In this document: positions 37,269 through 52,519 of the stretch, piece after piece
Numbering within the stretch: the first letter of the stretch is position 1
Layout of the letters: each line of letters begins with the position of its first letter
Program-made: the position numbers and the translations under genes
Source: Pseudomonas entomophila
Lineage (GTDB): Bacteria > Pseudomonadota > Gammaproteobacteria > Pseudomonadales > Pseudomonadaceae
DNA length: 64,000 bases
Reading direction: 5' to 3'
NCBI RefSeq assembly: GCF_013523125.1
Contig: NZ_JAAMQJ010000001.1
Location: forward strand, 235,314 to 299,313
The notes under the pieces: model-generated
What the model saw: the letters and a program-made list of their open reading frames with translations, nothing else
What the model was told of the DNA's origin: nothing
Databases searched by the model: none

Positions 37269-37327
37269 TCCAGCGACCTGCCGCCCGTTCCTGCGAACCG
37301 GCGGCCTGGCTTCATTCTCTACGTTGA

Positions 37328-39127
<1,800 letters not shown>

Positions 39128-39129
39128 GC

Positions 39130-39627
39130 ATGAACAGCACGCTGATCCAAACCGACCGTTTCGCCCTGAGCGAAACCGAGCGCTCGGCCATCGAGCACGA
39201 GATGCACCACTACGAGGACCCGCGCGCGGCGTCCATCGAAGCCTTGAAGATCGTCCAGAAGCAACGCGGCTGGGTGCCGGACGGCGCCATCCATGCCATC
39301 GGCGAGGTGCTGGGCATCCCGGCCAGCGACGTCGAAGGCGTGGCCACGTTCTACAGCCAGATCTTCCGGCAGCCCGTCGGCCGCCACATCATTCGCGTCT
39401 GCGACAGCATGGTCTGCTACATCGGCGGCCATGAATCGGTCGTCGGCCAGATCCAGAGCGAGCTGGGCATCGGCCTGGGCCAGACCACCGCCGACGGGCG
39501 CTTCACCCTGCTGCCCGTCTGCTGCCTGGGCAATTGCGACAAGGCCCCGGCCCTGATGATCGACGACGACACCTTTGGCGACGTGCAGCCGGCTGGCGTG
39601 GCCAAGCTGCTGGAGGGTTACGCATGA
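39130..39627 (+). CDS. nuoE: NADH-quinone oxidoreductase subunit E
   Basis: Thioredoxin-like 2Fe-2S subunit of the NADH-dehydrogenase module. It has 165 residues, with cluster ligands in [11 protein letters not shown] and in [12 protein letters not shown]. The stop overlaps the nuoF start (ATGA), so the two are translationally coupled. Confidence 0.97.
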   Translation: MNSTLIQTDRFALSETERSAIEHEMHHYEDPRAASIEALKIVQKQRGWVPDGAIHAIGEVLGIPASDVEGVATFYSQIFRQPVGRHIIRVCDSMVCYIGGHESVVGQIQSELGIGLGQTTADGRFTLLPVCCLGNCDKAPALMIDDDTFGDVQPAGVAKLLEGYA

Positions 39628-40985
39628 CCATCACTTCCTTCGGCCCGGCCAACCGCATCGCGCGCGCCGCCGAGACCCATCCGCTGACCTGGCGCCTGCG
39701 TGACGACGGCGAGCCGATCTGGCTCGAGGAGTACCAGGCCAAGAACGGCTATGCCGCTGCCCGCAAGGCGCTGGCGCAGCTGTCCCAGGACGAGATCGTG
39801 CAGACCGTCAAGGACGCCGGTCTCAAGGGCCGTGGCGGTGCGGGCTTCCCCACCGGCGTGAAGTGGGGTCTGATGCCCAAGGACGAGTCCTTGAACATCC
39901 GCTACCTGCTGTGCAACGCCGACGAGATGGAGCCCAACACCTGGAAGGACCGCATGCTCATGGAGCAGCAGCCGCACCTGCTGATCGAAGGCATGCTGAT
40001 CAGCGCCCGGGCGCTGAAGGCCTACCGCGGCTACATCTTCCTGCGCGGCGAGTACACCACGGCGGCGCGCAACCTCAACCGCGCCATCGACGAGGCCAAG
40101 GCCGCCGGCCTGCTGGGCCGCAACATCCTGGGCAGCGGCTTCGACTTCGAGTTGTTCGTGCACACCGGCGCAGGGCGCTACATCTGCGGCGAAGAAACCG
40201 CCCTGATCAACTCCCTCGAAGGGCGTCGTGCCAACCCGCGCTCCAAGCCGCCCTTCCCTGCCGCCGTCGGCGTCTGGGGCAAGCCGACGTGCGTGAACAA
40301 CGTCGAGACTCTGTGCAACGTGCCGGCCATCGTCGGCAACGGCGTGGACTGGTACAAGTCGCTGGCCCGCGAAGGCAGCGAAGACCACGGCACCAAGCTG
40401 ATGGGCTTTTCCGGCAAGGTCAAGAACCCGGGGCTGTGGGAGCTGCCGTTCGGCGTCACCGCCCGTGAGCTGTTCGAGGACTACGCCGGCGGCATGCGCG
40501 ACGGCTTCACCCTCAAGTGCTGGCAGCCAGGCGGTGCCGGGACCGGCTTCCTGCTGCCCGAGCACCTGGATGCGCAGATGTACGCCGGCGGCATCGCCAA
40601 GGTCGGCACGCGGATGGGTACGGGCCTGGCCATGGCAGTCGACGACAGCGTCAACATGGTTTCGCTGTTGCGCAACATGGAAGAATTCTTTGCCCGCGAA
40701 TCGTGCGGCTGGTGTACCCCCTGCCGTGACGGCCTGCCTTGGAGCGTCAAGATGCTGCGCGCTCTGGAAAAAGGCCAGGGCAAGGCAGAGGACATCGAGA
40801 CCCTGCTCGGGCTGGTGAACTTCCTCGGCCCAGGCCGGACTTTCTGCGCCCACGCACCGGGCGCGGTCGAGCCGCTGGGCAGTGCCATCAAGTACTTCCG
40901 CGCCGAGTTCGAGGCCGGTGTCGCCCCCGTGGGTAGCGACGCCCTGCGCCCGAACCTGGCCCGACCCATCGTGGTCGGCGCATAA
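39624..40985 (+). CDS. nuoF: NADH-quinone oxidoreductase subunit F
   Basis: Binds NADH, FMN and a 4Fe-4S cluster; electrons enter complex I here. From ATG 39624 it has 453 residues, with the FMN/NADH glycine-rich site [16 protein letters not shown] (about 62-77), [19 protein letters not shown], and cluster cysteines in [12 protein letters not shown] and [11 protein letters not shown]. The longer frame starting at 39534 lies within nuoE and is not used. Confidence 0.97.
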   Translation: MTITSFGPANRIARAAETHPLTWRLRDDGEPIWLEEYQAKNGYAAARKALAQLSQDEIVQTVKDAGLKGRGGAGFPTGVKWGLMPKDESLNIRYLLCNADEMEPNTWKDRMLMEQQPHLLIEGMLISARALKAYRGYIFLRGEYTTAARNLNRAIDEAKAAGLLGRNILGSGFDFELFVHTGAGRYICGEETALINSLEGRRANPRSKPPFPAAVGVWGKPTCVNNVETLCNVPAIVGNGVDWYKSLAREGSEDHGTKLMGFSGKVKNPGLWELPFGVTARELFEDYAGGMRDGFTLKCWQPGGAGTGFLLPEHLDAQMYAGGIAKVGTRMGTGLAMAVDDSVNMVSLLRNMEEFFARESCGWCTPCRDGLPWSVKMLRALEKGQGKAEDIETLLGLVNFLGPGRTFCAHAPGAVEPLGSAIKYFRAEFEAGVAPVGSDALRPNLARPIVVGA

Positions 40986-41117
40986 CAAGATGACTGGCAG
41001 GTGGTCCGTGCCACCTGTCGGCCACGCAGGCCCGTCGGTTCGACCGGCGTCGGCCGCTGGCCCACCGTTTTCCATTAGCCACGCCTGCTCACGCGGGCCA
41101 ACGAAGAACTTTGAACC

Positions 41118-43832
41118 ATGGCCACTATCCACGTAGACGGCAAAGCGCTCGAAGTCAACGGCGCAGACAACCTGTTACAGGCCTGTCTGTCGCTCGGCCT
41201 CGACATTCCCTATTTCTGCTGGCACCCGGCGCTCGGCAGCGTCGGTGCCTGCCGACAGTGCGCGGTCAAGCAGTACACCGACGAGAACGACACCCGCGGT
41301 CGCATCGTCATGTCCTGCATGACGCCCGCGACCGATGGCACCTGGATCTCCATCGACGACGACGAATCCAAGGCGTTTCGCGCCAGCGTCGTCGAATGGC
41401 TGATGACCAACCACCCGCACGACTGTCCGGTGTGCGAGGAAGGCGGTCACTGCCATCTGCAGGACATGACCGTGATGACCGGCCACAACGAGCGCCGGTA
41501 CCGCTTCACCAAGCGCACCCACCAGAACCAGGACCTCGGCCCGTTCATCGCTCACGAAATGAACCGCTGCATCGCCTGCTACCGCTGCGTGCGCTACTAC
41601 AAGGACTACGCAGGCGGCACCGACCTGGGCGTCTACGGCGCCCACGACAACGTGTACTTCGGTCGCGTCGAGGACGGCGTGCTGGAAAGCGAGTTCTCCG
41701 GCAACCTCACCGAGGTCTGCCCGACCGGCGTGTTCACCGACAAGACCCACTCCGAGCGCTACAACCGCAAGTGGGACATGCAGTTCGCCCCGAGCATCTG
41801 CCATGGCTGCTCGAGTGGCTGCAACATCAGCCCCGGCGAGCGCTACGGCGAGCTGCGTCGTATCGAGAACCGCTTCAACGGTTCGGTCAACCAGTACTTC
41901 CTCTGCGACCGTGGTCGCTTCGGCTACGGCTACGTCAACCGCAAGGACCGCCCGCGTCAGCCTGCACTGGCCGACGGCTCGATCCTGACCGTCGATGCGG
42001 CACTGGACAAGGCCGCTGCCCTGCTGCGCGGCCGTACCATCGTCGGCATCGGCTCGCCCCGCGCCAGCCTCGAGAGCAACTACGGGCTGCGCGAACTGGT
42101 CGGTGCCGAGTACTTCCACAGCGGTATGGAAGCCGGCGAACTGGCCCGCGTGCGCCTGGCGCTGCGCGTGCTCAACGACAGCCCGTTGCCGGTGCCGACC
42201 TTGCGCGACATCGAGGACCACGATGCGGTGTTCGTGCTCGGTGAGGACCTGACTCAGACCGCCGCCCGTGTCGCCCTGGCCGTTCGCCAGGCGACCAAGG
42301 GCAAAGCCGTGGCCATGGCTGAAGGCATGAAGGTGCAGCCGTGGCTCGACGCCGCCGTGAAGAACATCGGCCAGCACGCGCTGTACCCGCTGTTCATCGC
42401 CAGCCTGGCCGAGACCAAGCTCGACGACGTCGCCGAAGAGTGCGTGCACGCCGCCCCCGCTGACCTGGCGCGCCTGGGCTTCGCCGTGGCCCATGCCATC
42501 GACCCGAGCGCCCCGGCCGTGGCCGGTCTCGACGACGAGGCCAAGGCCCTGGCCGAACGCATCGCCCAGCGCCTGATCGCGGCCCAGCGTCCGTTGGTGA
42601 TCGCCGGCACCTCGCTGGCCGAGCCAGCGCTGATCGAGGCCGCTGCCAACATCGCCAAGGCGCTCAAGCAGCGCGAGAAGAACGGTTCCCTGAGCCTGGT
42701 GGTGCCGGAAGCCAACAGCCTGGGGCTGGCCATGCTCGGCGGCGAGTCCGTCGATGCGGCACTGGATGCGGTCATCAGCGGCAAGGCCGATGCCATCGTG
42801 GTGCTGGAGAACGACCTCTATGCCCGCCTGCCGGCGGCCAAGGTCGATGCGGCGCTGAACGCCGCCAAGGTGGTGATCGTCGCCGACCATTCGCGCACTC
42901 GCACCGTCGAGCGTGCCGATCTGGTACTGCCGGCTGCCAGCTTCGCCGAAGGCGATGGCACCTTGGTCAGCCAGGAAGGCCGTGCTCAGCGCTTCTTCCA
43001 GGTCTTCGACCCGAGCTTCCTCGACAGCGGTAACCTGGTTCACGAAGGCTGGCGCTGGCTGCATGCCCTGCGCGCCACCCTGCTGGAAAAGCCGGTGGAC
43101 TGGACGCAGCTCGACCATGTCACCCGCGCCTGCGCCGACGCCGCGCCGCAACTGGCCGGCATCGTCGATGCCGCTCCATCCGCCGCGTTCCGCATCAAGG
43201 GCCTGAAACTGGCGCGCGAGCCGCTGCGTTATTCCGGGCGCACCTCCATGCGCGCCAACATCAGCGTGCACGAGCCGCGCATCCCGCAGGACAAGGACAC
43301 CGCCTTCGCCTTCTCCATGGAAGGCTACTCCGGTTCGGCCGAACCGCGTCAGCAGGTGCCGTTCGCCTGGTCGCCGGGCTGGAACTCGCCGCAGGCCTGG
43401 AACAAGTTTCAGGACGAAGTCGGCGGCCACCTGCGCGCCGGTGACCCGGGCGTGCGCCTGATCGAGTCGCAAGGCGATCGCCTGGGCTGGTTCGAGGCCG
43501 TTCCGAGCGCCTTCAACCCGGCACGTGGCACCTGGACCGCGGTACCGTTCTTCCACCTGTTCGGCAGCGAGGAGACCTCCTCGCGTGCGGCGCCGGTGCA
43601 GACGCGCATCCCGACGCCGTACGTGGCCCTGGCACCGTCCGAAGCCGAGCGTCTGGGTGTCAACGAAGGCGCCCTGCTCAGCCTGCAGGTCGCCGGTCAG
43701 TCGCTGCGCCTGCCGCTGCGCATCAATGAACAACTGGGCGCTGGCCTGGTCGCCTTGCCGAAAGGGTTGGAGGGCATTCCACCGGCCATCTTCGGCGCCA
43801 CCGTCGAAGGCCTGCAGGAGGCAGCACGATGA
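41118..43832 (+). CDS. nuoG: NADH-quinone oxidoreductase subunit G
   Basis: Largest peripheral subunit, carrying several Fe-S clusters in a molybdopterin-oxidoreductase-like fold. The 904-residue protein opens with a 2Fe-2S ferredoxin domain ([26 protein letters not shown]), then 4Fe-4S sites ([49 protein letters not shown] in pieces). The extra N7 cluster region is present, as in E. coli. A 132-bp gap precedes it, and its stop overlaps the nuoH start. Confidence 0.97.
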   Translation: MATIHVDGKALEVNGADNLLQACLSLGLDIPYFCWHPALGSVGACRQCAVKQYTDENDTRGRIVMSCMTPATDGTWISIDDDESKAFRASVVEWLMTNHPHDCPVCEEGGHCHLQDMTVMTGHNERRYRFTKRTHQNQDLGPFIAHEMNRCIACYRCVRYYKDYAGGTDLGVYGAHDNVYFGRVEDGVLESEFSGNLTEVCPTGVFTDKTHSERYNRKWDMQFAPSICHGCSSGCNISPGERYGELRRIENRFNGSVNQYFLCDRGRFGYGYVNRKDRPRQPALADGSILTVDAALDKAAALLRGRTIVGIGSPRASLESNYGLRELVGAEYFHSGMEAGELARVRLALRVLNDSPLPVPTLRDIEDHDAVFVLGEDLTQTAARVALAVRQATKGKAVAMAEGMKVQPWLDAAVKNIGQHALYPLFIASLAETKLDDVAEECVHAAPADLARLGFAVAHAIDPSAPAVAGLDDEAKALAERIAQRLIAAQRPLVIAGTSLAEPALIEAAANIAKALKQREKNGSLSLVVPEANSLGLAMLGGESVDAALDAVISGKADAIVVLENDLYARLPAAKVDAALNAAKVVIVADHSRTRTVERADLVLPAASFAEGDGTLVSQEGRAQRFFQVFDPSFLDSGNLVHEGWRWLHALRATLLEKPVDWTQLDHVTRACADAAPQLAGIVDAAPSAAFRIKGLKLAREPLRYSGRTSMRANISVHEPRIPQDKDTAFAFSMEGYSGSAEPRQQVPFAWSPGWNSPQAWNKFQDEVGGHLRAGDPGVRLIESQGDRLGWFEAVPSAFNPARGTWTAVPFFHLFGSEETSSRAAPVQTRIPTPYVALAPSEAERLGVNEGALLSLQVAGQSLRLPLRINEQLGAGLVALPKGLEGIPPAIFGATVEGLQEAAR

Positions 43833-44836
43833 GCTGGTTCACCCCCGAAGTGATCGATGTGATCCTCACCGTCGTACGCGCCATCGTGGTCCTGCTGGCC
43901 GTGGTGGTCTGCGGTGCGCTGCTCAGCTTCGTCGAGCGCCGTCTGCTGGGCTGGTGGCAGGACCGTTACGGCCCGAACCGGGTCGGTCCGTTCGGCATGT
44001 TCCAGATCGCCGCCGACATGCTGAAGATGTTCTTCAAGGAAGACTGGAACCCACCCTTCGTCGACCGGATGATCTTCACCCTGGCCCCGGTGGTGGCGAT
44101 GAGCGCCCTGCTGATCGCCTTCGCGGTGATCCCGATCACCCCGACCTGGGGCGTGGCCGACCTGAACATCGGGTTGCTGTTCTTCTTCGCCATGGCCGGC
44201 CTGTCGGTGTACGCCGTGCTGTTCGCCGGCTGGTCGTCGAACAACAAGTACGCCCTGCTCGGCAGCCTGCGGGCCTCGGCGCAGACCGTGTCGTACGAGG
44301 TGTTCCTGGGCCTGGCGCTGATGGGCGTGGTGGTGCAGGTGGGCTCGTTCAACATGCGCGACATCGTCGAGTACCAGGCGCAGAACCTGTGGTTCATCAT
44401 TCCGCAGTTCTTCGGCTTCTGCACGTTCTTCATCGCCGGCGTCGCCGTGACCCACCGTCACCCGTTCGACCAGCCCGAAGCCGAGCAGGAACTGGCCGAC
44501 GGTTACCACATCGAATACGCGGGCATGAAATGGGGCATGTTCTTCGTCGGTGAATACATCGGCATCATCCTCATCTCGGCGCTGCTGGTGACGCTGTTCT
44601 TCGGCGGCTGGCACGGTCCGTTCGACCTGCTGCCGCAAGTGCCTTTCCTGTGGTTCGCGCTCAAGACCGCGTTCTTCATCATGCTGTTCATCCTGCTGCG
44701 AGCGTCGATCCCACGTCCACGCTATGACCAGGTGATGGACTTCAGCTGGAAGTTCTGCCTTCCGCTGACCCTGATCAATTTGCTGGTGACCGCTGCGCTC
44801 GTGCTGTACAACGCGCCAGCCGTCGCGGCCCAGTAA
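43829..44836 (+). CDS. nuoH: NADH-quinone oxidoreductase subunit H
   Basis: Membrane subunit at the junction of the two arms, forming part of the quinone channel. The 335-residue protein has eight hydrophobic segments, with conserved polar loops [20 protein letters not shown] and [18 protein letters not shown]. Translationally coupled to nuoG by ATGA. Confidence 0.97.
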   Translation: MSWFTPEVIDVILTVVRAIVVLLAVVVCGALLSFVERRLLGWWQDRYGPNRVGPFGMFQIAADMLKMFFKEDWNPPFVDRMIFTLAPVVAMSALLIAFAVIPITPTWGVADLNIGLLFFFAMAGLSVYAVLFAGWSSNNKYALLGSLRASAQTVSYEVFLGLALMGVVVQVGSFNMRDIVEYQAQNLWFIIPQFFGFCTFFIAGVAVTHRHPFDQPEAEQELADGYHIEYAGMKWGMFFVGEYIGIILISALLVTLFFGGWHGPFDLLPQVPFLWFALKTAFFIMLFILLRASIPRPRYDQVMDFSWKFCLPLTLINLLVTAALVLYNAPAVAAQ

Positions 44837-44846
44837 GGAGTCGACC

Positions 44847-45395
44847 ATGTTCAAATATATCGGCGACGTCGTGAAAGGCACCGGTACCCAGCTGCGCAGC
44901 CTGGCCATGGTGTTCTCCCACGGTTTCCGCAAGCGCGACACCTTGCAATACCCCGAAGAGCCCGTGTACCTGCCGCCGCGCTACCGTGGCCGCATCGTGC
45001 TGACCCGTGACCCCGACGGCGAAGAGCGCTGCGTGGCCTGCAACCTCTGCGCGGTGGCCTGCCCGGTCGGCTGCATCTCGTTGCAGAAGGCCGAGACCGA
45101 CGATGGCCGTTGGTACCCGGAGTTCTTCCGCATCAACTTCTCGCGCTGCATCTTCTGCGGCCTGTGCGAGGAAGCGTGCCCGACCACCGCGATCCAGCTC
45201 ACCCCGGACTTCGAAATGGCCGAGTTCAAGCGTCAGGACCTGGTCTACGAAAAGGAAGATCTGCTGATCTCCGGCCCTGGCAAGAACCCTGACTACAACT
45301 TCTACCGCGTCGCGGGCATGGCGATCGCCGGCAAGCCGAAAGGCGCCGCGCAGGACGAAGCCGAGCCGATCAACGTGAAGAGCTTGCTCCCATAA
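44847..45395 (+). CDS. nuoI: NADH-quinone oxidoreductase subunit I
   Basis: Ferredoxin-like subunit with two 4Fe-4S clusters leading electrons to NuoB. The 182-residue protein has the two CxxCxxCxxxCP motifs, [16 protein letters not shown] (about 60-75) and [16 protein letters not shown] (about 99-114). It lies 10 bp after nuoH. Confidence 0.97.
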   Translation: MFKYIGDVVKGTGTQLRSLAMVFSHGFRKRDTLQYPEEPVYLPPRYRGRIVLTRDPDGEERCVACNLCAVACPVGCISLQKAETDDGRWYPEFFRINFSRCIFCGLCEEACPTTAIQLTPDFEMAEFKRQDLVYEKEDLLISGPGKNPDYNFYRVAGMAIAGKPKGAAQDEAEPINVKSLLP

Positions 45396-45405
45396 GGACA
45401 GACAG

Positions 45406-45906
45406 ATGGAATTCGCGTTCTACTTCGCATCCGGGATCGCCGTGGTCTCCACCCTTCGGGTGGTGACCGGCACCAACCCCGTGCACGCCCTGCTCTACCT
45501 GATCATTTCGTTGATCTCCGTGGCGATGATCTTCTTCTCGCTGGGGGCGCCGTTCGCCGGCGCTCTGGAAGTGATCGCCTATGCTGGCGCCATCATGGTG
45601 CTGTTCGTGTTCGTGGTGATGATGCTCAACCTGGGGCCGGCTTCGGTGGCCCAGGAACGTGGCTGGCTCACGCCCGGGATCTGGGCCGGGCCGGTGCTGC
45701 TGGGTGCCCTGCTGTTGATCGAGCTGCTCTACGTGCTGTTCGTCAACCCGAGCAACGCCGCCATCAGTGGCACCACGGTCGACGCCAAGGCGGTCGGCAT
45801 CAGCCTGTTCGGGCCTTACCTGCTGGTGGTCGAACTGGCGTCGATGCTGCTGCTCGCTGCGGCGGTCACGGCATTCCACCTCGGACGCAACGAGGCGAAG
45901 GAGTAA
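45406..45906 (+). CDS. nuoJ: NADH-quinone oxidoreductase subunit J
   Basis: Membrane subunit of 166 residues with five hydrophobic helices, including the conserved third one with VIAYAGAIMVLFVFVVMML. It forms part of the proton path behind the quinone site. It is 10 bp after nuoI and 3 bp before nuoK. Confidence 0.96.
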   Translation: MEFAFYFASGIAVVSTLRVVTGTNPVHALLYLIISLISVAMIFFSLGAPFAGALEVIAYAGAIMVLFVFVVMMLNLGPASVAQERGWLTPGIWAGPVLLGALLLIELLYVLFVNPSNAAISGTTVDAKAVGISLFGPYLLVVELASMLLLAAAVTAFHLGRNEAKE

Positions 45907-45909
45907 CTC

Positions 45910-46214
45910 ATGCCTGCAATCCCTCTCGAGCATGGCCTGGCAGTGGCCGGCGTGCTCTTCTGTCTGGGCCTGGTCGGCCTGATGGTCCGCCGCAACATTC
46001 TCTTCGTGCTCATGAGCCTGGAAGTGATGATGAACGCTTCGGCCCTGGCGTTCATCGTCGCCGGCAGCCGCTGGGTCCAGCCTGACGGCCAGGTGATGTT
46101 CATCCTGGTGATCAGCCTGGCCGCCGCCGAGGCCAGCATCGGCCTGGCGATCCTGCTGCAGCTGTATCGCCGCTTCCACACCCTCGACATCGATGCTGCC
46201 AGTGAGATGCGCGG

Positions 46215-46218
<4 letters not shown>
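45910..46218 (+). CDS. nuoK: NADH-quinone oxidoreductase subunit K
   Basis: Membrane subunit of 102 residues with three helices, including the essential glutamates in [15 protein letters not shown] and [12 protein letters not shown], which carry protons. Its stop overlaps the nuoL start. Confidence 0.97.
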
Positions 46219-48061
<1,843 letters not shown>

Positions 48062-48065
<4 letters not shown>

Positions 48066-48109
48066 CCATGAACCTTGCGACTCTGCGAAAGGAAACGAAC
48101 CCGTCATGA
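48062..48109 (+). CDS. 15-residue coupling ORF between nuoL and nuoM
   Basis: The 40-bp gap between nuoL and nuoM carries a frame [15 protein letters not shown]. Its ATG overlaps the nuoL stop (ATGA) and its TGA overlaps the nuoM ATG. It contains the nuoM ribosome site AAAGGAAA. It probably passes ribosomes from nuoL to nuoM; the peptide itself is unlikely to matter. Confidence 0.4.
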
Positions 48110-49638
48110 TTCTGCCTTGGCTGATCCTGATCCCCTTCATCGGCGGCTTCCTGTGCTGGCTGGGCGAGCGCTTCGGCGCCACCTTGCCGCGCTGGATCGC
48201 GCTGCTGACCATGTCTCTGCTGCTCGGTATCGGCCTGTGGCTGTGGGGCACCGGTGACTTCACGCTGGCCCCGGCTCCGGGCGTCGAGCCAACCTGGGCC
48301 CTCGAGTTCAAGGTCCGCTGGATCGAGCGCTTCGGCATCAGCATCCACTTGGCCCTCGATGGCCTGTCGTTGCTGATGATCCTGCTCACCGGCCTGCTCG
48401 GTGTGCTGTCGGTGCTGTGCTCGTGGAACGAGATCCAGCGTCACGTCGGCTTCTTCCACCTCAACCTGATGTGGATCCTGGGCGGCGTGGTCGGGGTGTT
48501 CCTGGCCCTGGACCTGTTCCTGTTCTTCTTCTTCTGGGAAATGATGCTGGTGCCGATGTACTTCCTCATCGCGCTCTGGGGTCACAGCTCGGCCGACGGC
48601 AAGAAGACGCGCATCTACGCAGCGACCAAGTTCTTCATCTTCACCCAGGCCAGCGGCCTGATCATGCTGGTGGCGATCCTGGCCCTGGTGCTGGTCAACT
48701 ACGGCAACACCGGTGTCATCACCTTCAACTACAGCGACCTGCTCAAAGCGCAGCTGCCGGCCGGCACCGAGTACCTGCTGATGCTGGGCTTCTTCATCGC
48801 CTTCGCGGTGAAGCTGCCGGTGGTGCCGTTCCACTCCTGGTTGCCGGACGCTCACGCCCAGGCACCGACTGCCGGTTCCGTGGACCTGGCCGGTATCCTG
48901 CTGAAAACCGCCGCCTACGGCCTGCTGCGCTTTGCCCTGCCGCTGTTCCCGAACGCTTCGGCCGAGTTCGCGCCGATCGCCATGACCTTGGGTCTGATCG
49001 GGATCTTCTATGGCGCTTTCCTGGCCTTCGCCCAGACCGACATCAAGCGTCTGATCGCGTTTTCCAGTGTGTCGCACATGGGCTTCGTGCTGATCGGGAT
49101 CTATTCCGGCAGTCAGCAGGCCTTGCAAGGCGCGGTGATCCAGATGCTTGCGCACGGTGTCTCCGCCGCCGCGCTGTTCATCCTCAGTGGCCAGTTGTAT
49201 GAGCGCCTGCATACCCGTGACATGCGCGAGATGGGTGGCCTGTGGCACCGGATCGCCTACCTGCCAGCGATCAGCCTGTTCTTCGCCGCAGCATCGCTCG
49301 GCCTGCCGGGCACCGGTAACTTCGTCGGCGAGTTCCTGATCCTGATCGGCAGCTTCGCCCATGTGCCCTGGATCACGGTGATCGCCACCACCGGCCTGGT
49401 GTTCGGCTCGGTGTACTCGCTGATCATGATCCACCGCGCCTACTTCGGCCCGGCCAAAGCCGACACGGTACTGGCCGGGATGAACGGGCGCGAGTTGGCC
49501 ATGATCCTGAGCCTGGCGGTGCTGCTGATCCTGCTCGGTGTCTACCCGCAGCCGTTCCTCGACACCTCCGCCGCCACCATGAGTGGCGTGCAGCAGTGGC
49601 TTGGCTCCGCTTTCACTCAACTCGCTTCGGCCCGGTAA
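48106..49638 (+). CDS. nuoM: NADH-quinone oxidoreductase subunit M
   Basis: Second antiporter-like proton-pumping subunit. The 510-residue protein has about 14 helices, with the conserved Glu in [15 protein letters not shown] (about 146), Lys in [18 protein letters not shown] (about 236) and [18 protein letters not shown]. It lies between nuoL and nuoN, with 7 bp to nuoN. Confidence 0.97.
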   Translation: MILPWLILIPFIGGFLCWLGERFGATLPRWIALLTMSLLLGIGLWLWGTGDFTLAPAPGVEPTWALEFKVRWIERFGISIHLALDGLSLLMILLTGLLGVLSVLCSWNEIQRHVGFFHLNLMWILGGVVGVFLALDLFLFFFFWEMMLVPMYFLIALWGHSSADGKKTRIYAATKFFIFTQASGLIMLVAILALVLVNYGNTGVITFNYSDLLKAQLPAGTEYLLMLGFFIAFAVKLPVVPFHSWLPDAHAQAPTAGSVDLAGILLKTAAYGLLRFALPLFPNASAEFAPIAMTLGLIGIFYGAFLAFAQTDIKRLIAFSSVSHMGFVLIGIYSGSQQALQGAVIQMLAHGVSAAALFILSGQLYERLHTRDMREMGGLWHRIAYLPAISLFFAAASLGLPGTGNFVGEFLILIGSFAHVPWITVIATTGLVFGSVYSLIMIHRAYFGPAKADTVLAGMNGRELAMILSLAVLLILLGVYPQPFLDTSAATMSGVQQWLGSAFTQLASAR

Positions 49639-49645
49639 GAGCGCT

Positions 49646-51115
49646 ATGGAATTCACCACTCAACACTTCATCGCACTGGCGCCGATGCTGATCACCACCG
49701 TCACCACGGTGGTGGTGATGCTGGCGATCGCCTGGAAGCGCAACCACTCACAGACCTTCCTGCTGTCGACCATCGGTCTCAACGCCGCCCTGCTGTCGAT
49801 CCTGCCGGTGCTGAAAATCGCGCCACTGGCGGTGACGCCACTGCTGACCATCGACAAGTTCGCCTGCCTGTACATGGCCCTGATGCTGGTCGCCACCCTG
49901 GCCTGTGTCACCCTCGCCCATGCCTACCTGGGCGAAGGTGCGCAGGGCTATCCGGGCAACCGTGAAGAGCTCTACCTGCTGCTGTTGATGTCGACCCTGG
50001 GCGGCATGGTGCTGGTCAGTGCCAACCACATGGCCGGGTTGTTCATCGGCCTGGAGCTGCTCTCGGTGCCGGTCTACGGGCTGGTGGCCTACGCCTTCTT
50101 CAACAAGCGCTCCCTGGAAGCAGGCATCAAGTACATGGTGCTGTCGGCCGCCGGCTCGGCGTTCCTGCTGTTCGGCATGGCGCTGTTGTACGCCGATGCG
50201 GGCAGCCTGAGCTTCGAGGGCGTGGGCAAGGTCTTGGCCAGCACGGGCATGCCGACGCTGCTCGCGCAGATGGGCCTGGGCATGATGCTGGTCGGCCTGG
50301 CGTTCAAGCTGTCGCTGGTCCCGTTTCACCTGTGGACGCCGGACGTCTACGAAGGGGCGCCGGCGCCTGTGGCAGCGTTCCTGGCCACGGCCAGCAAGGT
50401 GGCGGTCTTCGCCGTGGTGGTTCGCCTGTTCATGCTGTCGCCTGCCGCCAGCAGCGGCGTGCTCAGCACCGTACTGGCCGTGATCGCGGTGGCCTCGATC
50501 CTGGTGGGCAACCTGCTGGCGCTGACCCAGAGCAATCTCAAGCGCCTGCTCGGTTATTCGTCCATCGCTCACTTCGGTTACCTGCTGATCGCACTGGTCG
50601 CGAGCAAGGGCCTGGCCAACGAAGCGATCGGGGTCTACCTGGTGACCTACGTCATCACCAGCCTGGGTGCCTTCGGGGTGGTCACCCTGATGTCGTCTCC
50701 CTACAAGGGCCGTGACGCCGATGCGCTGTACGAGTACCGCGGCCTGTTCTGGCGCCGCCCGTACCTGACCGCCGTGCTGACCGTAATGATGCTGTCGCTG
50801 GCCGGTATCCCGCTCACCGCGGGCTTCATCGGCAAGTTCTACATCATCGCCACGGGTGTGCAGTCGCAACTGTGGTGGTTGACCGGCGCGTTGGTCGTGG
50901 GTAGCGCTATCGGCGTCTATTACTACCTGCGGGTGATGGTGACCCTGTACCTGAGCGAGCCCAATCTGCGTCGCAGCGATGCCCCTCTGCGCTGGGAGCA
51001 GCGTGCCGGTGGCGTGATGTTGCTGGGAATCGCCATTCTGGCCTTCGTGCTCGGTGTCTATCCGCAGCCGTTGCTGGAACTGGTTCAGCAGGCCGGCTTG
51101 CCGATGATCGGCTAA
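49646..51115 (+). CDS. nuoN: NADH-quinone oxidoreductase subunit N
   Basis: Third antiporter-like subunit, nearest the quinone module. From ATG 49646 it has 489 residues and about 14 helices, with [17 protein letters not shown] (conserved Glu), [20 protein letters not shown] in the expected place and [18 protein letters not shown]. Last nuo gene; a strong terminator follows 19 bp past its stop. The longer frame from 49583 lies within nuoM. Confidence 0.97.
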   Translation: MEFTTQHFIALAPMLITTVTTVVVMLAIAWKRNHSQTFLLSTIGLNAALLSILPVLKIAPLAVTPLLTIDKFACLYMALMLVATLACVTLAHAYLGEGAQGYPGNREELYLLLLMSTLGGMVLVSANHMAGLFIGLELLSVPVYGLVAYAFFNKRSLEAGIKYMVLSAAGSAFLLFGMALLYADAGSLSFEGVGKVLASTGMPTLLAQMGLGMMLVGLAFKLSLVPFHLWTPDVYEGAPAPVAAFLATASKVAVFAVVVRLFMLSPAASSGVLSTVLAVIAVASILVGNLLALTQSNLKRLLGYSSIAHFGYLLIALVASKGLANEAIGVYLVTYVITSLGAFGVVTLMSSPYKGRDADALYEYRGLFWRRPYLTAVLTVMMLSLAGIPLTAGFIGKFYIIATGVQSQLWWLTGALVVGSAIGVYYYLRVMVTLYLSEPNLRRSDAPLRWEQRAGGVMLLGIAILAFVLGVYPQPLLELVQQAGLPMIG

Positions 51116-51134
51116 CCTCCCTGATGTACGATGA

Positions 51135-51160
51135 CACCCCGCCTCGGCGGGGTGTTTTGT
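51135..51160 (+). terminator. nuo operon terminator
   Basis: A perfect 8-bp stem CACCCCGC / GCGGGGTG (51135-51142 and 51147-51154) with a CTCG loop, followed by TTTTGTTTT. A classic intrinsic terminator. Confidence 0.95.
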
Positions 51161-51185
51161 TTTACGCCGACTCGACGAACAGGAT

Positions 51186-51455
51186 TTACGTCGACAGACC
51201 TTTCGCGCAGGCTCGCTCAGGGGCGACGACGGCGCGCCGCAACTCACCGGTCGCCGAGGGGAGATGCACATCAGGGTTGGGCATACCGCTCGGCGACAGT
51301 TCATGCGTCATCTCGAACTCGGCACGTACCGACCAACCGCAGGCCTCCAACGTGCATTGCAAGTAGGCGACGCGCAGAAAGACATGCCGGCCTTCACTGG
51401 TACGGATGCGCATGCGACTCTGGCAGTGGGGACAGACCAACTTGTAAGTGCTCAT
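51186..51455 (-). CDS. Ogr/Delta-like zinc-finger activator
   Basis: Small phage-type transcription activator. The 89-residue protein has the Cys4 zinc site of P2 Ogr: YKLVCPHCQSRMRIRTSEG (CPHC, residues about 8-11) and then LQCTLEACGWSVRAEFEM (C...C), where Ogr has CxNxxCG. In P2 this protein turns on late promoters. Start ATG 51455 (MSTYKLVCP) is chosen since conserved sequence begins there. No late operon is left for it except the two genes upstream, so it may be idle or serve another prophage. Confidence 0.8.
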   Translation of the reverse strand: MSTYKLVCPHCQSRMRIRTSEGRHVFLRVAYLQCTLEACGWSVRAEFEMTHELSPSGMPNPDVHLPSATGELRRAVVAPERACAKGLST

Positions 51456-51714
51456 GCGCGCCTCCCGGCCAGGACTTCTGCACCCCTGGCCTCGCTCCTC
51501 GACGCGCACTGGATGAAGAAAGAGCCTGAACAGTTGAATGGATGAATGATCAATAGCTTATATCGCTCTGTGCTGTAGGATTTAATCCCCAGTCTTACAG
51601 TTTTTTTCATAGTGTCGTTCCAATACCCCACGGGCTGAGTAGATTCTACCTTCATATTCGTTGTGAATAGTTTACGCACTGCAAATGTGTCAAAACCAGC
51701 CATGGATACTTGAA

Positions 51715-52116
51715 ATGAGTAATCACACATTGTCCCTCATCTTGGAACGACTCAAGCAGATTACCGCTTGCCAAACTGATTCCGCCTTGTCCAGAGCACT
51801 TGGCATCAGTCCGCAGACACTGAGCAGTTGGAAAGTCAGAGAAAGCGTACCCTATGCATTATGCGTAGACCTCGCGACACGCCATGACATTTCGCTGGAC
51901 TGGCTGCTTCTGGGCAAACAGACGCGCCCCATGATCGCTTCACCGACCGACGTCCTGTCAGGGGCAGACGATGACCTGGCGTTAGGCCTGCTCGAGCGCT
52001 TGCGCCTGCTCGAACCGGCGGACCTGCACGCCATCGCATCGAGCGTCGACGACAAACTGCGCTTGCGGCAACTCGAACGGCAGCTTGAAACCCTGCAGAG
52101 GTCGCACGAGGCCTGA
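51715..52116 (+). CDS. CI-like phage repressor
   Basis: A 133-residue DNA-binding protein with a CI-type HTH: LERLKQITACQTDSALSRAL, GISPQTLSSWKVRESVPYAL and ATRHDISLDWLLLGK (residues about 8-65), the pattern of the bacteriophage CI repressor family. The C-terminal part is a short helix (LEPADLHAIASSVDDKLRLRQ) rather than a peptidase domain, so it would not self-cleave with RecA. Start ATG 51715 suits the family; ATG 51685 is possible. Opposite strand to the other phage genes. Confidence 0.82.
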   Translation: MSNHTLSLILERLKQITACQTDSALSRALGISPQTLSSWKVRESVPYALCVDLATRHDISLDWLLLGKQTRPMIASPTDVLSGADDDLALGLLERLRLLEPADLHAIASSVDDKLRLRQLERQLETLQRSHEA

Positions 52117-52117
52117 T

Positions 52118-52501
52118 TCATCCTTTGCGCCAACGCTGGACGATGTCGCGCAGGTCTGCCGCATCCAACCACAACATGATTTTGACGCTGATGGGAATCA
52201 CCACCACGGCTGCGACGAACGCCGCCATGCCACTGGACAGCAAGGGTGCCAATGCCTCCACCAGTGGCGTGAACAGGTAACCCACGCCGGCTGACATCAT
52301 CAGGGAGCCGATCTGTTGCCACACCTTGAGTCGCTTGCGCGAGCTGATCATCATCCAGGCTTTGACGCGGTGCCGTGAGCTGCTGACCAACCAGGCGCCC
52401 AGCACGGCCCCAAACAAGGCGTTGCCGTCGAATCCCGTTTGATCGACCAGTGCTTGAGCGGCCTCGAACGTGTGTGCAGTCTGTTGCGAATCGCTGTTCA
52501 T
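52118..52501 (-). CDS. Putative phage holin
   Basis: A 127-residue membrane protein with two hydrophobic segments in the C-terminal half (LMMSAGVGYLFTPLVEALAPLL and GMAAFVAAVVVIPISVKIML in pieces) and a charged C-terminal end (DIVQRWRKG), as in the holins of P2-like Pseudomonas prophages. Located 18 bp after the gpL-like gene, in the L-then-holin order of P2. The lysis partner genes (endolysin, Rz) are absent. Confidence 0.7.
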   Translation of the reverse strand: MNSDSQQTAHTFEAAQALVDQTGFDGNALFGAVLGAWLVSSSRHRVKAWMMISSRKRLKVWQQIGSLMMSAGVGYLFTPLVEALAPLLSSGMAAFVAAVVVIPISVKIMLWLDAADLRDIVQRWRKG

Positions 52502-52519
52502 GGCGTCTTCCCCCGTTCG

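Noticed and set aside
40986..41117. Hairpins in the nuoF-nuoG gap as a terminator
   Set aside because: Stem of about 7 bp without a T-run inside a conserved operon; ending transcription here would remove nuoG-N.
41175..43733. 852-codon open frame on the minus strand opposite nuoG
   Set aside because: A shadow of nuoG: high-GC third-position bias keeps the antisense frame open. The translation is low in hydrophobic pattern, rich in His/Gln/Arg/Gly, and matches no family.
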